NCBI RefSeq assembly: GCF_038397785.1 | Contig: NZ_CP151642.1 | Span: forward strand, 2,621,430-2,685,429 | Length of the DNA stretch: 64,000 nt | Source: Salinibacterium sp. TMP30 | GTDB lineage: Bacteria; Actinomycetota; Actinomycetes; Actinomycetales; Microbacteriaceae | Reading direction: 5' to 3' | Shown: positions 8,382-16,692 of the stretch, piece after piece | Layout: each line of letters begins with the position of its first letter | How positions within the stretch are numbered: the first letter of the stretch is position 1 | Notes under the pieces: generated by a model | What the model was told of the DNA's origin: nothing | Databases searched by the model: none | What the model saw: the letters and a program-made list of their open reading frames with translations, nothing else | Position numbers and translations under genes: made by a program

Positions 8382-9920
8382 TTAGTACGCCCCTACGGGG
8401 TGAATCAGCACTTTGACCGTGCGCCACATAATGACGAGGTCGCCAACAACCGACCAGTTCTCTACGTAGTAGAGATCGAGCCGCATGCTGTCTTCCCAGT
8501 TGAGGTCAGAGCGTCCATTGATTTGCCACATGCCGGTGAGCCCCGGCTTGATGTACATTCGGCGGTTGACCTTTCCTTTATAGGCACGCACTTCGCTGGG
8601 CAGTGGCGGGCGCGGGCCAACTAGGCTCATGTCGCCTTTCAATACGTTCCAAATCTGCGGCAGTTCGTCAAGCGAATACTTTCGGATTACCCGGCCGATG
8701 CCTGTGACTCTTGGGTCGTTCTTCAGCTTGAAGAGCACGCCCGAGCCTTCATTCTGCTCAGCGAGTCCAGCGAGCTTTTCTGTGGCATCCGTCACCATCG
8801 ACCGAAACTTGAACATCCGGAATGTCGCAAGGTTGCGACCCACTCGCACCTGGCTGAAGAATGCACCGCCGAGGCTATCCATTCGGATCAACACTGCCAA
8901 GATCAGAAACAGGGGTGAGAGGATCACGAGGGCGAGGGCAGAGACCACAATGTCGAGGCCTCGTTTGACGACGTGTTTTCCTCCTTCGAACTGCGGAATT
9001 TCAACATGGATAAGAGGAAGGCCTTCGACGGGTCGAAAGTGGATGCGCGGCCCGGCAACATTGGCGAGGCGGGAGGCCAAGATCAGCTCGGCCGCTGTGC
9101 CTTCTAACTGCCAGGCGAGGTCGCGAATGAAGTCGTTGCCTGAGCCATGGTCGCCAGCAACAATGACGGCGTCAGCTCCGAGCGCAGCGGCGGTTGCGGC
9201 GATCTGCTCTGGGCCGAATCCGTGACTCTTGACAGTACCGAATTCGGGCTCCTCTTCGGAATCCGGGTCGGTCAGCACCCCAACGACGGCGAATGCTGCA
9301 CTCAGGTTCCCCTGAATCCGTGAGACGACGTAATCGACCTCGAGACGTGATCCGACAACCACTGCACGGGAGAGCGCTCGTCCGAGCTTTCGCTGACGGG
9401 TGAGCGATCTGCGCCACGACCATCTGCTGACGAGGAGCACGCCAACGCCGGTCGCCATGGTCAGCACCGCGCTTTTGCCGGGGAAGCCGGCTTCTAGGAA
9501 CAGAAGGGCGATCGACAGCAGGCCGAACGCAGTCATGCACGCGGTAATGAGTCGCTTGTACTCGTCGGGTCCTGCGCCAATGATGCGGCGGTCGCGGGAG
9601 TGGAAGATCTCCAGCAGCCCTATCCACACGAGTGCGATAGCGCCGAGACCCAACCACATCAGCGGGGGAACTCCGGCGATGAACTCGGGAATGCGGGTGA
9701 TTTCAGCACGAGTCAGCAATGCGGCGATCATGGTGCTGACAATGATCGCGGCATCCGAGAGCAGCAATTTCTTTTGATAGGCGCGCGTCCATACCAAACC
9801 AGATTCGGGATGGCGCGTGGTTGACGCAAGCGGGTGAAAGTCAGTCTCTTCGACGAGTCGTAGGTGGCTGCGCTCTCTCTCGGTTGTGGGCTGGACGGGT
9901 AGTTTTCTTAGCTCGCTCAT
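8382..9920 (-). CDS. Polyprenyl glycosylphosphotransferase (WbaP/exopolysaccharide initiating type)
   Basis: 512 residues. Four to five membrane spans occupy the N-terminal half (about 50-160), a Rossmann-like CoA-binding-type domain follows (about 185-300), then the bacterial sugar transferase domain: a re-entrant/membrane helix after KRGLDIVVSALAL, then FKFRSM, YSLDELPQIWNVLKGDMSLV, GPRPPLP and KPGLTGMWQINGRS. The enzyme transfers a phosphosugar from a nucleotide sugar to undecaprenyl phosphate and so initiates surface polysaccharide assembly. The ATG at 9920 lies within the 3' arm of a 13-bp hairpin (9911-9950), which should occlude initiation. Flippase and polymerase genes are not in the window, so the locus continues elsewhere or uses distant partners. 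Confidence 0.92.
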   Translation of the reverse strand: MSELRKLPVQPTTERERSHLRLVEETDFHPLASTTRHPESGLVWTRAYQKKLLLSDAAIIVSTMIAALLTRAEITRIPEFIAGVPPLMWLGLGAIALVWIGLLEIFHSRDRRIIGAGPDEYKRLITACMTAFGLLSIALLFLEAGFPGKSAVLTMATGVGVLLVSRWSWRRSLTRQRKLGRALSRAVVVGSRLEVDYVVSRIQGNLSAAFAVVGVLTDPDSEEEPEFGTVKSHGFGPEQIAATAAALGADAVIVAGDHGSGNDFIRDLAWQLEGTAAELILASRLANVAGPRIHFRPVEGLPLIHVEIPQFEGGKHVVKRGLDIVVSALALVILSPLFLILAVLIRMDSLGGAFFSQVRVGRNLATFRMFKFRSMVTDATEKLAGLAEQNEGSGVLFKLKNDPRVTGIGRVIRKYSLDELPQIWNVLKGDMSLVGPRPPLPSEVRAYKGKVNRRMYIKPGLTGMWQINGRSDLNWEDSMRLDLYYVENWSVVGDLVIMWRTVKVLIHPVGAY

Positions 9921-9950
9921 TGCTCAGCTTTCGCTGGGCAATGAGCGAGC
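9911..9950 (-). promoter_or_regulatory. GNRA-capped hairpin sequestering the WbaP-like start codon
   Basis: Read on the minus strand: arm GCTCGCTCATTGC, then C-CAGC-GAAA-GCTG-A, then arm GCAATGAGCGAGC. The outer stem is 13 perfect base pairs. After one C/A mismatch, a 4-bp CAGC/GCTG stem is closed by a GAAA (GNRA) tetraloop. The initiating ATG is the 4th-6th base of the 3' arm, so the folded RNA hides start codon and first codons. This suits translational control (opened by a protein, RNA or temperature) better than a terminator. Confidence 0.7.
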
Positions 9951-10158
9951 GGGGTAGCGGGTATTGCGGGGGCGGGTTGTCTTGCGGGTGATTTTAGGGG
10001 AGGGCGAAACTGCACATGCATCGGGATCACGACATTTCGGGTGTCGGGTTGGAGCGCACTCATAGGAACGCACGGGGGGCGTGCGTTGGGGGGGAGGACG
10101 CGAGCGGGGTGGCACGCGTTTGCGGGGCGAGTTTTCTTGCGGGTATTTGTCTTGCTGT

Positions 10159-10174
10159 CCCCCTAAAGGGGGTA
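10159..10174. promoter_or_regulatory. G-tract palindrome (site C)
   Basis: CCCCC-TAAA-GGGGG-TA, perfect 5-bp C/G arms with a 4-bp AT-only centre. It has the same design as the 1921-1938 element, including the trailing TA. It lies upstream of the WbaP-like gene on the minus strand. Confidence 0.5.
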
Positions 10175-10209
10175 GTGAGTGAAACTACTCTCCTTCGCGC
10201 TCGGTGAGA

Positions 10210-10229
10210 TACCCCCACTTTGGGGGGTA
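10210..10229. promoter_or_regulatory. G-tract palindrome (site D)
   Basis: TACCCCC-ACTTTG-GGGGGTA-type palindrome with 7-bp arms (TACCCCC at 10210-10216, GGGGGTA at 10223-10229). It is the most symmetric member of the family, 36 bp from site C. The tandem arrangement mirrors the two sites upstream of the LamG gene. Confidence 0.5.
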
Positions 10230-10713
10230 CACGGCGTGTCGCATTGACGGAACTCCGCTCTCCAGCCCGTCAATCTCCAGGCGCTGTGCGCGGTGATTCC
10301 CGCTCTAGCGTTTTCGCCCACTGCGCGCAAAGCGCTCCACTAAAGACAGCACCGCAGTCGTCGGCCGTGTAACTGAGTAGCCGGCGGATGCCCTGCTCAC
10401 CCCTAAAACACGGGCATCTCTTGCATGGTGACGCCGCTAGATAACGAGCGGTTTCAGCACAACGATCCGGCAACCTCCGCAAGGAACGAGCAATCGAAGA
10501 GCTAAGGTCCGTGCAGCTGAGAGCCCTCCCCGGCACCACCAGAACCATGTGCGCTCCATTTTCGAGAATCCACCCACCAATAACCTGCTCCGGCAAGTGG
10601 TCTACACATGCACTGGTGAGAAGTCGTCGCCGCGGAATGGTACTAGGTTGCGGAATCATGGAAGGGCTTATTCCCGAAACGATCGGGCATCATCCGAGTA
10701 AAATGGCCAAGTG

Positions 10714-11853
10714 ATGAACGCCCTCGATGTTGGCCTAGTGGTGTTAGGTCTTATTGTGCTGGTCGGTGGCGGTGAACTCTTGGTGCGGGGAGCATCCTCG
10801 TTAGCAAGCAGTTGGGGGCTAAGCCCGCTGGTAATAGGTCTGACCGTTGTCGCAATGGGAACGTCAGCCCCCGAACTGGCGGTCAGTGTCGAAGCAGTGT
10901 TCAGAAACGAAGCCGACTTAGCGATCGGTAACGTCGTCGGGTCTAACATCGCAAACGTTCTCCTCATCCTTGGTATTGCAGCGCTCATCCTCCCCCTAGC
11001 TGTCAAGCAGCAGTTGGTACGAATTGACGTACCGGTCATGATCGGGGCATCCGTTGCGTTGTTGATCTTCGCCGCGGACGGAATCATCTCCCTCGTCGAT
11101 GGGCTTCTCTTGTTGGCCTTGGTCCTTGTGCACACCGCGGTCACTCTCATTCTTGGTCGCCGGGAGACGATCGCGCTGAGAAAGGGGGCCATCAACGATC
11201 AGTCCGCTACAGAAGCGGTCGATGCGCCGACGGCTCATCGACCGACCTTCGTGGTCTCGGTGCTGTTCGTGTTGGGCGGCATCGGACTACTGGTTGTGGG
11301 CGCAAACCTGCTGATCACCGGTGCCGTCAACATCGCAGCTTCATTGGGTGTAGGAAGCTTGGTGATCGGGCTGACGGTTGTTGCGGTAGGCACCTCGCTA
11401 CCTGAGCTGGTTACGTCCGTCATCGCGGCAGTACGTGGCCAGCGAGATATCGCTGTCGGAAACATTGTGGGCAGCTGCATCGCTAATATCGGTTTCGTGC
11501 TCGGTGTGCCCGCTCTGATCTCGGGCGGCGGCATCCTGGTGGCACCCGCAGCGGTTGCTCTCGATATTCCGCTTATGCTCGCCGCGGCGGTGGTGATAGC
11601 GCCTCTCACGTTCACCGGCTTCACCGTGCAACGGTGGGAAGGAGTGATGCTCGTAGGGCTCTACCTCGCGTACATGACGTACGTCGTTCTGGATGCCACC
11701 GCCCACGACGCGCAAAGCGGCTTCACGTGGACCATGGTCCTTTTTGTGCTCCCGCTGCTAGTACTCACAGTCGCAACAACAGTCTTTTACGACGTGCGAC
11801 GGCGCTCCAACCGGAGGAAAAGTGGCCAGATTTCTCCTGTGAAACTAACCTAG
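10714..11853 (+). CDS. Calcium/sodium antiporter-type (CaCA family) membrane protein
   Basis: 379 residues with about ten membrane spans in two homologous halves. Each half carries the alpha-repeat signature: GTSAPELAVS with GNVVGSNIANVLLILG, and GTSLPELVTS with GNIVGSCIANIGFVLG. This is the YrbG/CaCA cation:Na+ (or H+) exchanger family, expected to export Ca2+. ATG at 10714 is taken as start; a GTG directly before it (10711) is equally possible, and no strong ribosome site is seen for either. The second repeat has Cys in place of the usual Asn after GS (GSCIAN), which may alter ion choice. Confidence 0.9.
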   Translation: MNALDVGLVVLGLIVLVGGGELLVRGASSLASSWGLSPLVIGLTVVAMGTSAPELAVSVEAVFRNEADLAIGNVVGSNIANVLLILGIAALILPLAVKQQLVRIDVPVMIGASVALLIFAADGIISLVDGLLLLALVLVHTAVTLILGRRETIALRKGAINDQSATEAVDAPTAHRPTFVVSVLFVLGGIGLLVVGANLLITGAVNIAASLGVGSLVIGLTVVAVGTSLPELVTSVIAAVRGQRDIAVGNIVGSCIANIGFVLGVPALISGGGILVAPAAVALDIPLMLAAAVVIAPLTFTGFTVQRWEGVMLVGLYLAYMTYVVLDATAHDAQSGFTWTMVLFVLPLLVLTVATTVFYDVRRRSNRRKSGQISPVKLT

Positions 11854-11857
11854 AACC

Positions 11858-12160
11858 GTGACCACTTTCAGCGCAGAAATCGTGTCCGCAGTACTCGCCC
11901 ATATGAACAGCGACCACAACGGTGACAATTTGCTCATCGTGCGTGCGTTTGCCGAATCTGCCGCCATCTCGGCGGCCATGGTCTCACTCGACGACACCGA
12001 AGGTACGTGGCAGTACTCCGACGGCCACGGTGTTGAGCACCACGTTTCGCTCCCGTGGGGTGCCCCCATTAGCGAGCGTGCAGAGATCCGGCAAGAAATT
12101 GTGCACCTGTACGAACGAGCGTGCGAGAAGCTCGGCGTCGAAGCACGGCCACACAGCTAG
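11858..12160 (+). CDS. DUF2470 domain protein (heme-utilisation type)
   Basis: 100 residues with a GTG start, 4 nt after the antiporter stop. The sequence AHMNSDHNGDNLLIVRAFAE matches the DUF2470 fold that forms the C-terminal part of HugZ-type heme-degrading proteins and also occurs alone in actinobacteria. The free-standing domain has no proven activity. A heme oxygenase gene lies 3 kb downstream, which may or may not be meaningful. Confidence 0.75.
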   Translation: MTTFSAEIVSAVLAHMNSDHNGDNLLIVRAFAESAAISAAMVSLDDTEGTWQYSDGHGVEHHVSLPWGAPISERAEIRQEIVHLYERACEKLGVEARPHS

Positions 12161-12281
12161 CGCACCGCCGCAATCCCGCCCCAAGTTCACCACTTGCTGC
12201 CCCTAGCCAAACCGAATGGCCGAGGGATACGAATAAGGATCAACAGTGCAAACATCGGGTTTGCGCAGAGGAGGCACGTCA

Positions 12282-12689
12282 ATGGCTACATCACCTAACC
12301 GTCTGCTGGGAGTCATCTTCGGCGCGGTATACGTTCTTATTGGACTACTTGGGTTCTCCGTTACCAACGGTGTGGGTTTCTTTGCCACCGAAGGTGGACT
12401 GCTGCTGGGCCTGTTCGAAGTCAACATCTTCCACAACGTTGCCCACATCCTCATCGGTGCCGCCCTGCTTCTCGCCGGAATCTCCAACAAGCGAGCCGCC
12501 CGCGCTGTGAACTCCACGGTCGGCTTCGCGTACCTCGTCCTTGGTTTTGCCGGACTGCTACTCGTTGGCACATCGCTCAACATCTTGGCTCTCAACGCTG
12601 CAGACAACGTGCTGCACTTCGCCAGTGCCGTTGTACTGCTCGCTGTTGGCCTCGGTGCCGACAAGCGCGCTACCGGCGTCAGCTCATAA
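12282..12689 (+). CDS. DUF4383 family small membrane protein
   Basis: 135 residues with four membrane spans. The family pattern FHNVAHILIGAALLLAG is present in the middle. ATG at 12282 is preceded by AGAGGAGG (12267-12274) with a 7-nt spacer; the earlier in-frame GTG at 12246 lacks a site. Function unknown; related genes are common in actinobacteria and are often stress-associated. Confidence 0.8.
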   Translation: MATSPNRLLGVIFGAVYVLIGLLGFSVTNGVGFFATEGGLLLGLFEVNIFHNVAHILIGAALLLAGISNKRAARAVNSTVGFAYLVLGFAGLLLVGTSLNILALNAADNVLHFASAVVLLAVGLGADKRATGVSS

Positions 12690-12776
12690 CGCTCGACCAA
12701 GTGCGACGGGCTGCGGTAACGTGCCCGTCGCACCCCCGCAAACACCACCATTCCCAGCGCTGAGAGGAGCTCGATC

Positions 12777-13364
12777 ATGTCCACTATTGCCCGAACCTGG
12801 ATTTCCTTTGCCGCAATCGGCACCGGACTAATCCATGTTGCACTTGTGATCGGTGCTCCTCTCGGGCTGGCCATCCCCCTCGCACTCCTCGGTGTCATCG
12901 AGTTTGGCTGGGGTGTGCTCGCCTTCACACGAGACACCCTGCCAACACCGCGCGCCGCGATGGTAGTTGCGGTGGCACCACTTGTTGCGTGGGGGTTGCT
13001 GGTTGCCGCAGCATCCAGTCTGCACATCCCCACCCTCGCTTCAGTCATGGATGTCGTGCCCTGGGGCGTTGCCGCCATCTTCCAACTTTTTGTGGCCGGC
13101 GTCCTGTCGCTGCACGCCCGCCGCGTGCGTGAAGGTCGCCCGGCGGCGCGCACCGCCCCCGGCGCTGTACGCTACTTGACCGCTCTCATGGTGGGTGGTC
13201 TGGTGGTTTCTGCTCTCACCACTCCGGCACTGGCCGCTACCGAGGCTGGCCTCTACGCGCAACCTCATGGCGAGCACGACAGCTCATTTACTCCGCAGAG
13301 AGACGACCCCGCCGGCGAGAACGTCGACGGCCTGTTCACTATCCCTGGCCACGACGGTCACTAG
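12777..13364 (+). CDS. Membrane protein of unknown function
   Basis: 195 residues with about five membrane spans (roughly 8-28, 30-50, 63-82, 90-110, 133-153). The last span is followed by an exposed acidic/His tail (QPHGEHDSSF ... FTIPGHDGH) that could bind a metal. AGAGGAGC lies just upstream of the ATG. It follows the DUF4383 gene by 87 nt on the same strand and may be co-transcribed. I do not recognise a characterised family. Confidence 0.65.
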   Translation: MSTIARTWISFAAIGTGLIHVALVIGAPLGLAIPLALLGVIEFGWGVLAFTRDTLPTPRAAMVVAVAPLVAWGLLVAAASSLHIPTLASVMDVVPWGVAAIFQLFVAGVLSLHARRVREGRPAARTAPGAVRYLTALMVGGLVVSALTTPALAATEAGLYAQPHGEHDSSFTPQRDDPAGENVDGLFTIPGHDGH

Positions 13365-13421
13365 GCGACGCTCGCCGAAATCTCGCATCCCCAGTAGTCA
13401 CAGCATTGGGCGGCCGTGCGG

Positions 13422-14936
13422 CTAACTCCGCACGGACCGCAGAGTCACTAGCGTGATGGTGATCGCTACGGCCATGAGGCCGACCGCAACCCACGATGTT
13501 GCAACAACTCCCGAGTCGAAGGCGTGACGGGCGGAGTCCAACAGTTGCTCCCCGAGACCATCGGGCAGAGTGGAGGCCACCTCGACGGCACCGCCGAGGG
13601 TCTCGCGCGCTGCCATCGCATCCGCGGCGGGGAGTCCGTTCGGGATCACTATCGACGAGCGGTAGGCGGCGGTGAGGATGCTGCCGAGCACGGCCGTTCC
13701 GAGCACCGCACCCAGTTCGTAGGCGGTCTCGGAGACACCGGATGCCGCCCCGGCCTTATCAGCAGGGACGCTGGAGATGATGAGATCGTTGGAGAGCGTT
13801 TCTGCCGAACCAATCCCGGCACCAAGAATGCAGAACGCCACGATGAGGCTCAGCACTGTCGCGTCGCCCCCGATCACTGCGATTGACGTGTAGGCGAGTA
13901 GCGACAGCAATAACCCGCCGGCCATCAGAAACCCTGGTCGAACGAACCGCACGAGTGGCACAACGCCGAGTCCCGCAAGGATGATGACAATAATGCCGGG
14001 GGTGAGCGCGAGAGCCGCATCAAACGGGCTGAGTCCCACCACAAGCTGCAGATGCTGAGTGAGGAAGAACAGAAGTCCGAGGAGCGAAAAGACACTGACG
14101 AGGTTCACAAGCACCGCACCGCTGAAGGAGGGCACCCGGAACAGGTTCATGTCGAGCATTGGGTTGCTCTGCGCAAGAAGCCGACGCACGAAAAACACGG
14201 CGGAAAGCACCGCGATGACTAGTAGCACGACAGGCAGCACACCAATACCCTCCGTTGCGATGACCTTAATGGCGTAGACGGCCGGTCCGAGCGTGAGGAT
14301 CGAGAGTGCAATGCTGCCGAGGTCGAACGGACCGGGCGCCGGGTCTTTCGATTCTTGGATCAACAGTGGCGCGAAGATCAGCAGCGGCAACAGGAACGGC
14401 ACGGCGACGAGGAATACCGATCCCCACCAGAAATGTTCGAGTAGGACTCCCCCGACGAGCGGTCCGATAGCGGAACCGGCCGAAAATCCGGCTGCCCAAA
14501 TAGCGATCGCGAGTCGTCTCTGCCGACGATCGACGAAGAGCGAGCGCAAGAGCGACAGGGTCGACGGCATCAGCATGGCACCGAAGACTCCGAGGAACAC
14601 CCGAGCGACGATGAGCGAGATCGCATCGGGGGCGAAGGCCGCGAGCACGGAGACAATTCCGAAACCCGTGGCACCGATCAGCAGCATGCGACGACGCCCA
14701 AATCGATCGCCGAGATTGCCCATCCCCACGAGCAAGGCGGCGAGCACCAGTGGGTACACGTCGACGATCCAGAGCTGCGCGACCGCACTCGGCCGCAGGT
14801 CTCTGGCAATACTCGGCAGGGCGAAACTCAACACTGTGTTGTCGATCGAGACAAGGAGTGTCGGCAGCATCAACACGACAAGAGCAAACCACTGCTTGGT
14901 CGTCGCCAAGACGCGGGGCTGCTCAATCGCACTCAC
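13422..14936 (-). CDS. MFS transporter, DHA2 (14-span) drug-exporter type
   Basis: 504 residues from the GTG at 14936. Fourteen spans are expected. Family motifs are present: DNTVLSFALPSIARDL in span 1, GNLGDRFGRRRMLLIG (motif A) in the first cytoplasmic loop, and the motif C-like GPLVGGVLLEHFWW. DHA2 exporters expel cationic drugs, dyes or metabolites with protons. The frame can also begin at GTG 15008 (24 extra residues). The shorter start places about 12 residues before span 1, as usual in the family, and leaves the shared promoter with the heme oxygenase free. Substrate unknown. Confidence 0.85.
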   Translation of the reverse strand: MSAIEQPRVLATTKQWFALVVLMLPTLLVSIDNTVLSFALPSIARDLRPSAVAQLWIVDVYPLVLAALLVGMGNLGDRFGRRRMLLIGATGFGIVSVLAAFAPDAISLIVARVFLGVFGAMLMPSTLSLLRSLFVDRRQRRLAIAIWAAGFSAGSAIGPLVGGVLLEHFWWGSVFLVAVPFLLPLLIFAPLLIQESKDPAPGPFDLGSIALSILTLGPAVYAIKVIATEGIGVLPVVLLVIAVLSAVFFVRRLLAQSNPMLDMNLFRVPSFSGAVLVNLVSVFSLLGLLFFLTQHLQLVVGLSPFDAALALTPGIIVIILAGLGVVPLVRFVRPGFLMAGGLLLSLLAYTSIAVIGGDATVLSLIVAFCILGAGIGSAETLSNDLIISSVPADKAGAASGVSETAYELGAVLGTAVLGSILTAAYRSSIVIPNGLPAADAMAARETLGGAVEVASTLPDGLGEQLLDSARHAFDSGVVATSWVAVGLMAVAITITLVTLRSVRS

Positions 14937-14993
14937 TTCATTACGATACAGTCCTGACGCTGTCACCCTTGCGGTTTCCGTGGCAGCTCCCAG

Positions 14994-15012
14994 TAGAGTG
15001 AGGGTCACCTAA
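14994..15012. promoter_or_regulatory. Candidate DtxR/IdeR iron box before heme oxygenase
   Basis: The 19-mer TAGAGTGAGGGTCACCTAA matches the DtxR/IdeR consensus TTAGGTTAGGCTAACCTAA at 13 of 19 positions by my count. The right half is strong and the left half weak. It lies 22 bp upstream of the heme oxygenase GTG. In Corynebacterium, heme oxygenase is DtxR-repressed, which supports the reading; on sequence alone it is marginal. Confidence 0.35.
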
Positions 15013-15034
15013 GTAACTTCGCTAGGAGACCTCA

Positions 15035-15682
15035 GTGACTGTAATTCCTTTCTCACAGGCCCTTCGTGAGCGCACCTGGTCAAGCCACGGTGATAGCGAA
15101 GGCGCCGACTTCATGAAAGATCTCATGACGGGCAAGGGTAGCCGCGAAGACTACATCGCCCTCGTCGCCCAGCACTACTTCATCTACGAAGCCATCGAGG
15201 CCGCAGCCGACCACTTTGCGAATGATCCCGTTGCCGCACCATTCATCACCTCGCAACTCACCCGCCTGCCCGCCATCGAAGCTGACCTAGAATTTCTCAT
15301 CGGCCCCGACTGGCGTAACCACATCGCGCCCCTCCCCACGGCGGCCGCCTACGCCGCACGCGTGGGCGAGATCGCTGCCCAAAACTGGGCTGGCGGATTC
15401 ATAGCCCACCACTACACCCGCTACCTCGGTGATCTTTCAGGTGGGCAAGTCATCCGCACCCTCATGCAGCGCCAGTTCGGTTTTGACACCAACGGTGTCG
15501 GCTTCTACCTCTTCGACCAGATCGCGAAGCCCAAAGAGTTCAAGACCACCTACCGTGAACAGCTCGATGCCGTTGAGTGGGATGACGCCGAACGCAACCG
15601 CGTCATCGACGAAGTGTTGACGGCCTACAAATTCAACACCGATCTGTTTGTCGACCTTTCCCGCGCGAAAGCGGCTGCCTAG
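15035..15682 (+). CDS. hmuO: Heme oxygenase (biliverdin-producing)
   Basis: 215 residues, the normal length. The proximal heme-ligand region is LRERTWSSHGDSEGADFM with His18, and the distal helix carries YLGDLSGGQ (about 132-140), the conserved flexible GDLSGG of HmuO/HO-1. It opens heme to biliverdin, CO and Fe2+, recovering iron. GTG start at 15035, AGGAG six bases upstream. No heme importer is adjacent. Its stop overlaps the stop of the convergent dehydrogenase by 4 bp. Confidence 0.95.
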   Translation: MTVIPFSQALRERTWSSHGDSEGADFMKDLMTGKGSREDYIALVAQHYFIYEAIEAAADHFANDPVAAPFITSQLTRLPAIEADLEFLIGPDWRNHIAPLPTAAAYAARVGEIAAQNWAGGFIAHHYTRYLGDLSGGQVIRTLMQRQFGFDTNGVGFYLFDQIAKPKEFKTTYREQLDAVEWDDAERNRVIDEVLTAYKFNTDLFVDLSRAKAAA

Positions 15683-16692
15683 CCCGCGTCAACCTGAGCA
15701 CGCAAGGTATCGAGCGTTTCCAGAATTTCTACCGATACAGCGAGTGGATGCTCAGGCGCTTCCGTTCGGCCATCGGCAACGTGTTGCGCGATCGCGGTGG
15801 TTTGAAAGGCGAGCCCCTCGCGACCACGGAGTCCGGTTTCATCCGTGAACTCGGTGCGTTCCTCACCACGAACAAAGGCAAAACCATCGGGCGCATAAAA
15901 CGGAGAACGCACCTCGACGCGAGCGCGCGTGCCGCTGATGCGGGCCTCTGTGGGAGTGTCGGCAAGCATCGTCGTGTGCAACACAGCCTGGGCACCGGTG
16001 GGGTGGTCGAGAATCATCGCCACCTGGCCATCAACACCACTGTCGAGCATCCGCCCCTTCGCAAACAACGAACTGGGCGCACCGAGTGCGAAACGGGAGA
16101 ACCACACCGGGTAGATGCCAATATCGCGCAGTGACCCCCCACCCATTGCCGGATCAAACACTGGCTGATCACGGAGGTCGCCAAAGTCTGCTCCGAAATC
16201 TGCGGTCACCACAGCCACGTCGCCCAGCTCCCCCTCAGCCAGAAGGCGCGCCATCACGATCGTCTGTGGCAGGAACCTGGTCCACATCGCCTCCATCGCA
16301 AACACCCCAGCAGCGCGAGCGGAGTCAACGATCACACGCGCATCAGCGGCATCGACACCGAGAGGTTTTTCGATCAGCACATGCTTGCCCGCGGCGATCG
16401 CCAGTAACGCTAGCGGGCGGTGAAAGACGTTTGGGGCGGCAACATAAACGATGTCGACCTCGGGATCTGCCACGAGCTGCTCATAGCTTCCGTAGCTACG
16501 CTCGATTCCATTCTTCTGCGCAAACTCTGCGGCCCGCGCGGCAGAACGAGATGCCACCGCCACAACCCGCTGATCGGTGTTCGCGTGCATCGTTGCAACC
16601 CAGTCAGCGGCGATCCCGCCAGGAGCGAGCACACCCCAGCGAAGGGTCGCACCGCCACGTAGCGGCACAGCAGTCGGTTCCGGCAGAATCAC
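15679..16692 (-). CDS. Gfo/Idh/MocA family oxidoreductase
   Basis: 337 residues. It has a Rossmann domain with WGVLAPGGIAADW (residues 19-31), the EKP motif in HVLIEKPLGVD, and the C-terminal domain with GGGSLRDIGIYPVW, a motif of the trans-1,2-dihydrobenzene-diol dehydrogenase-like branch. GTG start at 16692, AGGA about 9 nt upstream. It overlaps the upstream acetyltransferase by 4 nt, so the two are coupled. Substrate unknown, probably a sugar or related polyol. Confidence 0.87.
   Translation of the reverse strand: MILPEPTAVPLRGGATLRWGVLAPGGIAADWVATMHANTDQRVVAVASRSAARAAEFAQKNGIERSYGSYEQLVADPEVDIVYVAAPNVFHRPLALLAIAAGKHVLIEKPLGVDAADARVIVDSARAAGVFAMEAMWTRFLPQTIVMARLLAEGELGDVAVVTADFGADFGDLRDQPVFDPAMGGGSLRDIGIYPVWFSRFALGAPSSLFAKGRMLDSGVDGQVAMILDHPTGAQAVLHTTMLADTPTEARISGTRARVEVRSPFYAPDGFAFVRGEERTEFTDETGLRGREGLAFQTTAIAQHVADGRTEAPEHPLAVSVEILETLDTLRAQVDAG

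Larger units (their letters stand above)
9951..10713. other. Long intergenic region with G-tracts
   Basis: About 760 bp between the divergent WbaP-like transferase and the antiporter. The reading frames seen (for example 10270-10659 minus) have no recognisable features and I treat them as chance. The left half is unusually G-rich on the plus strand. Two G-tract palindromes lie at 10159-10174 and 10210-10229, suggesting that the transferase promoter is about 250-300 nt upstream of its start, which would give a long 5' leader. Confidence 0.5.

Noticed and set aside
8079..8624. 181-codon plus-strand frame overlapping the end of the WbaP-like gene
   Set aside because: The right half is antisense to a well-supported transferase; no family features.
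10270..10659. 129-codon frame on the minus strand in the long spacer
   Set aside because: Composition is odd (Arg/Ser/Cys-rich, no hydrophobic core), no recognisable motif and no ribosome site; treated as chance.
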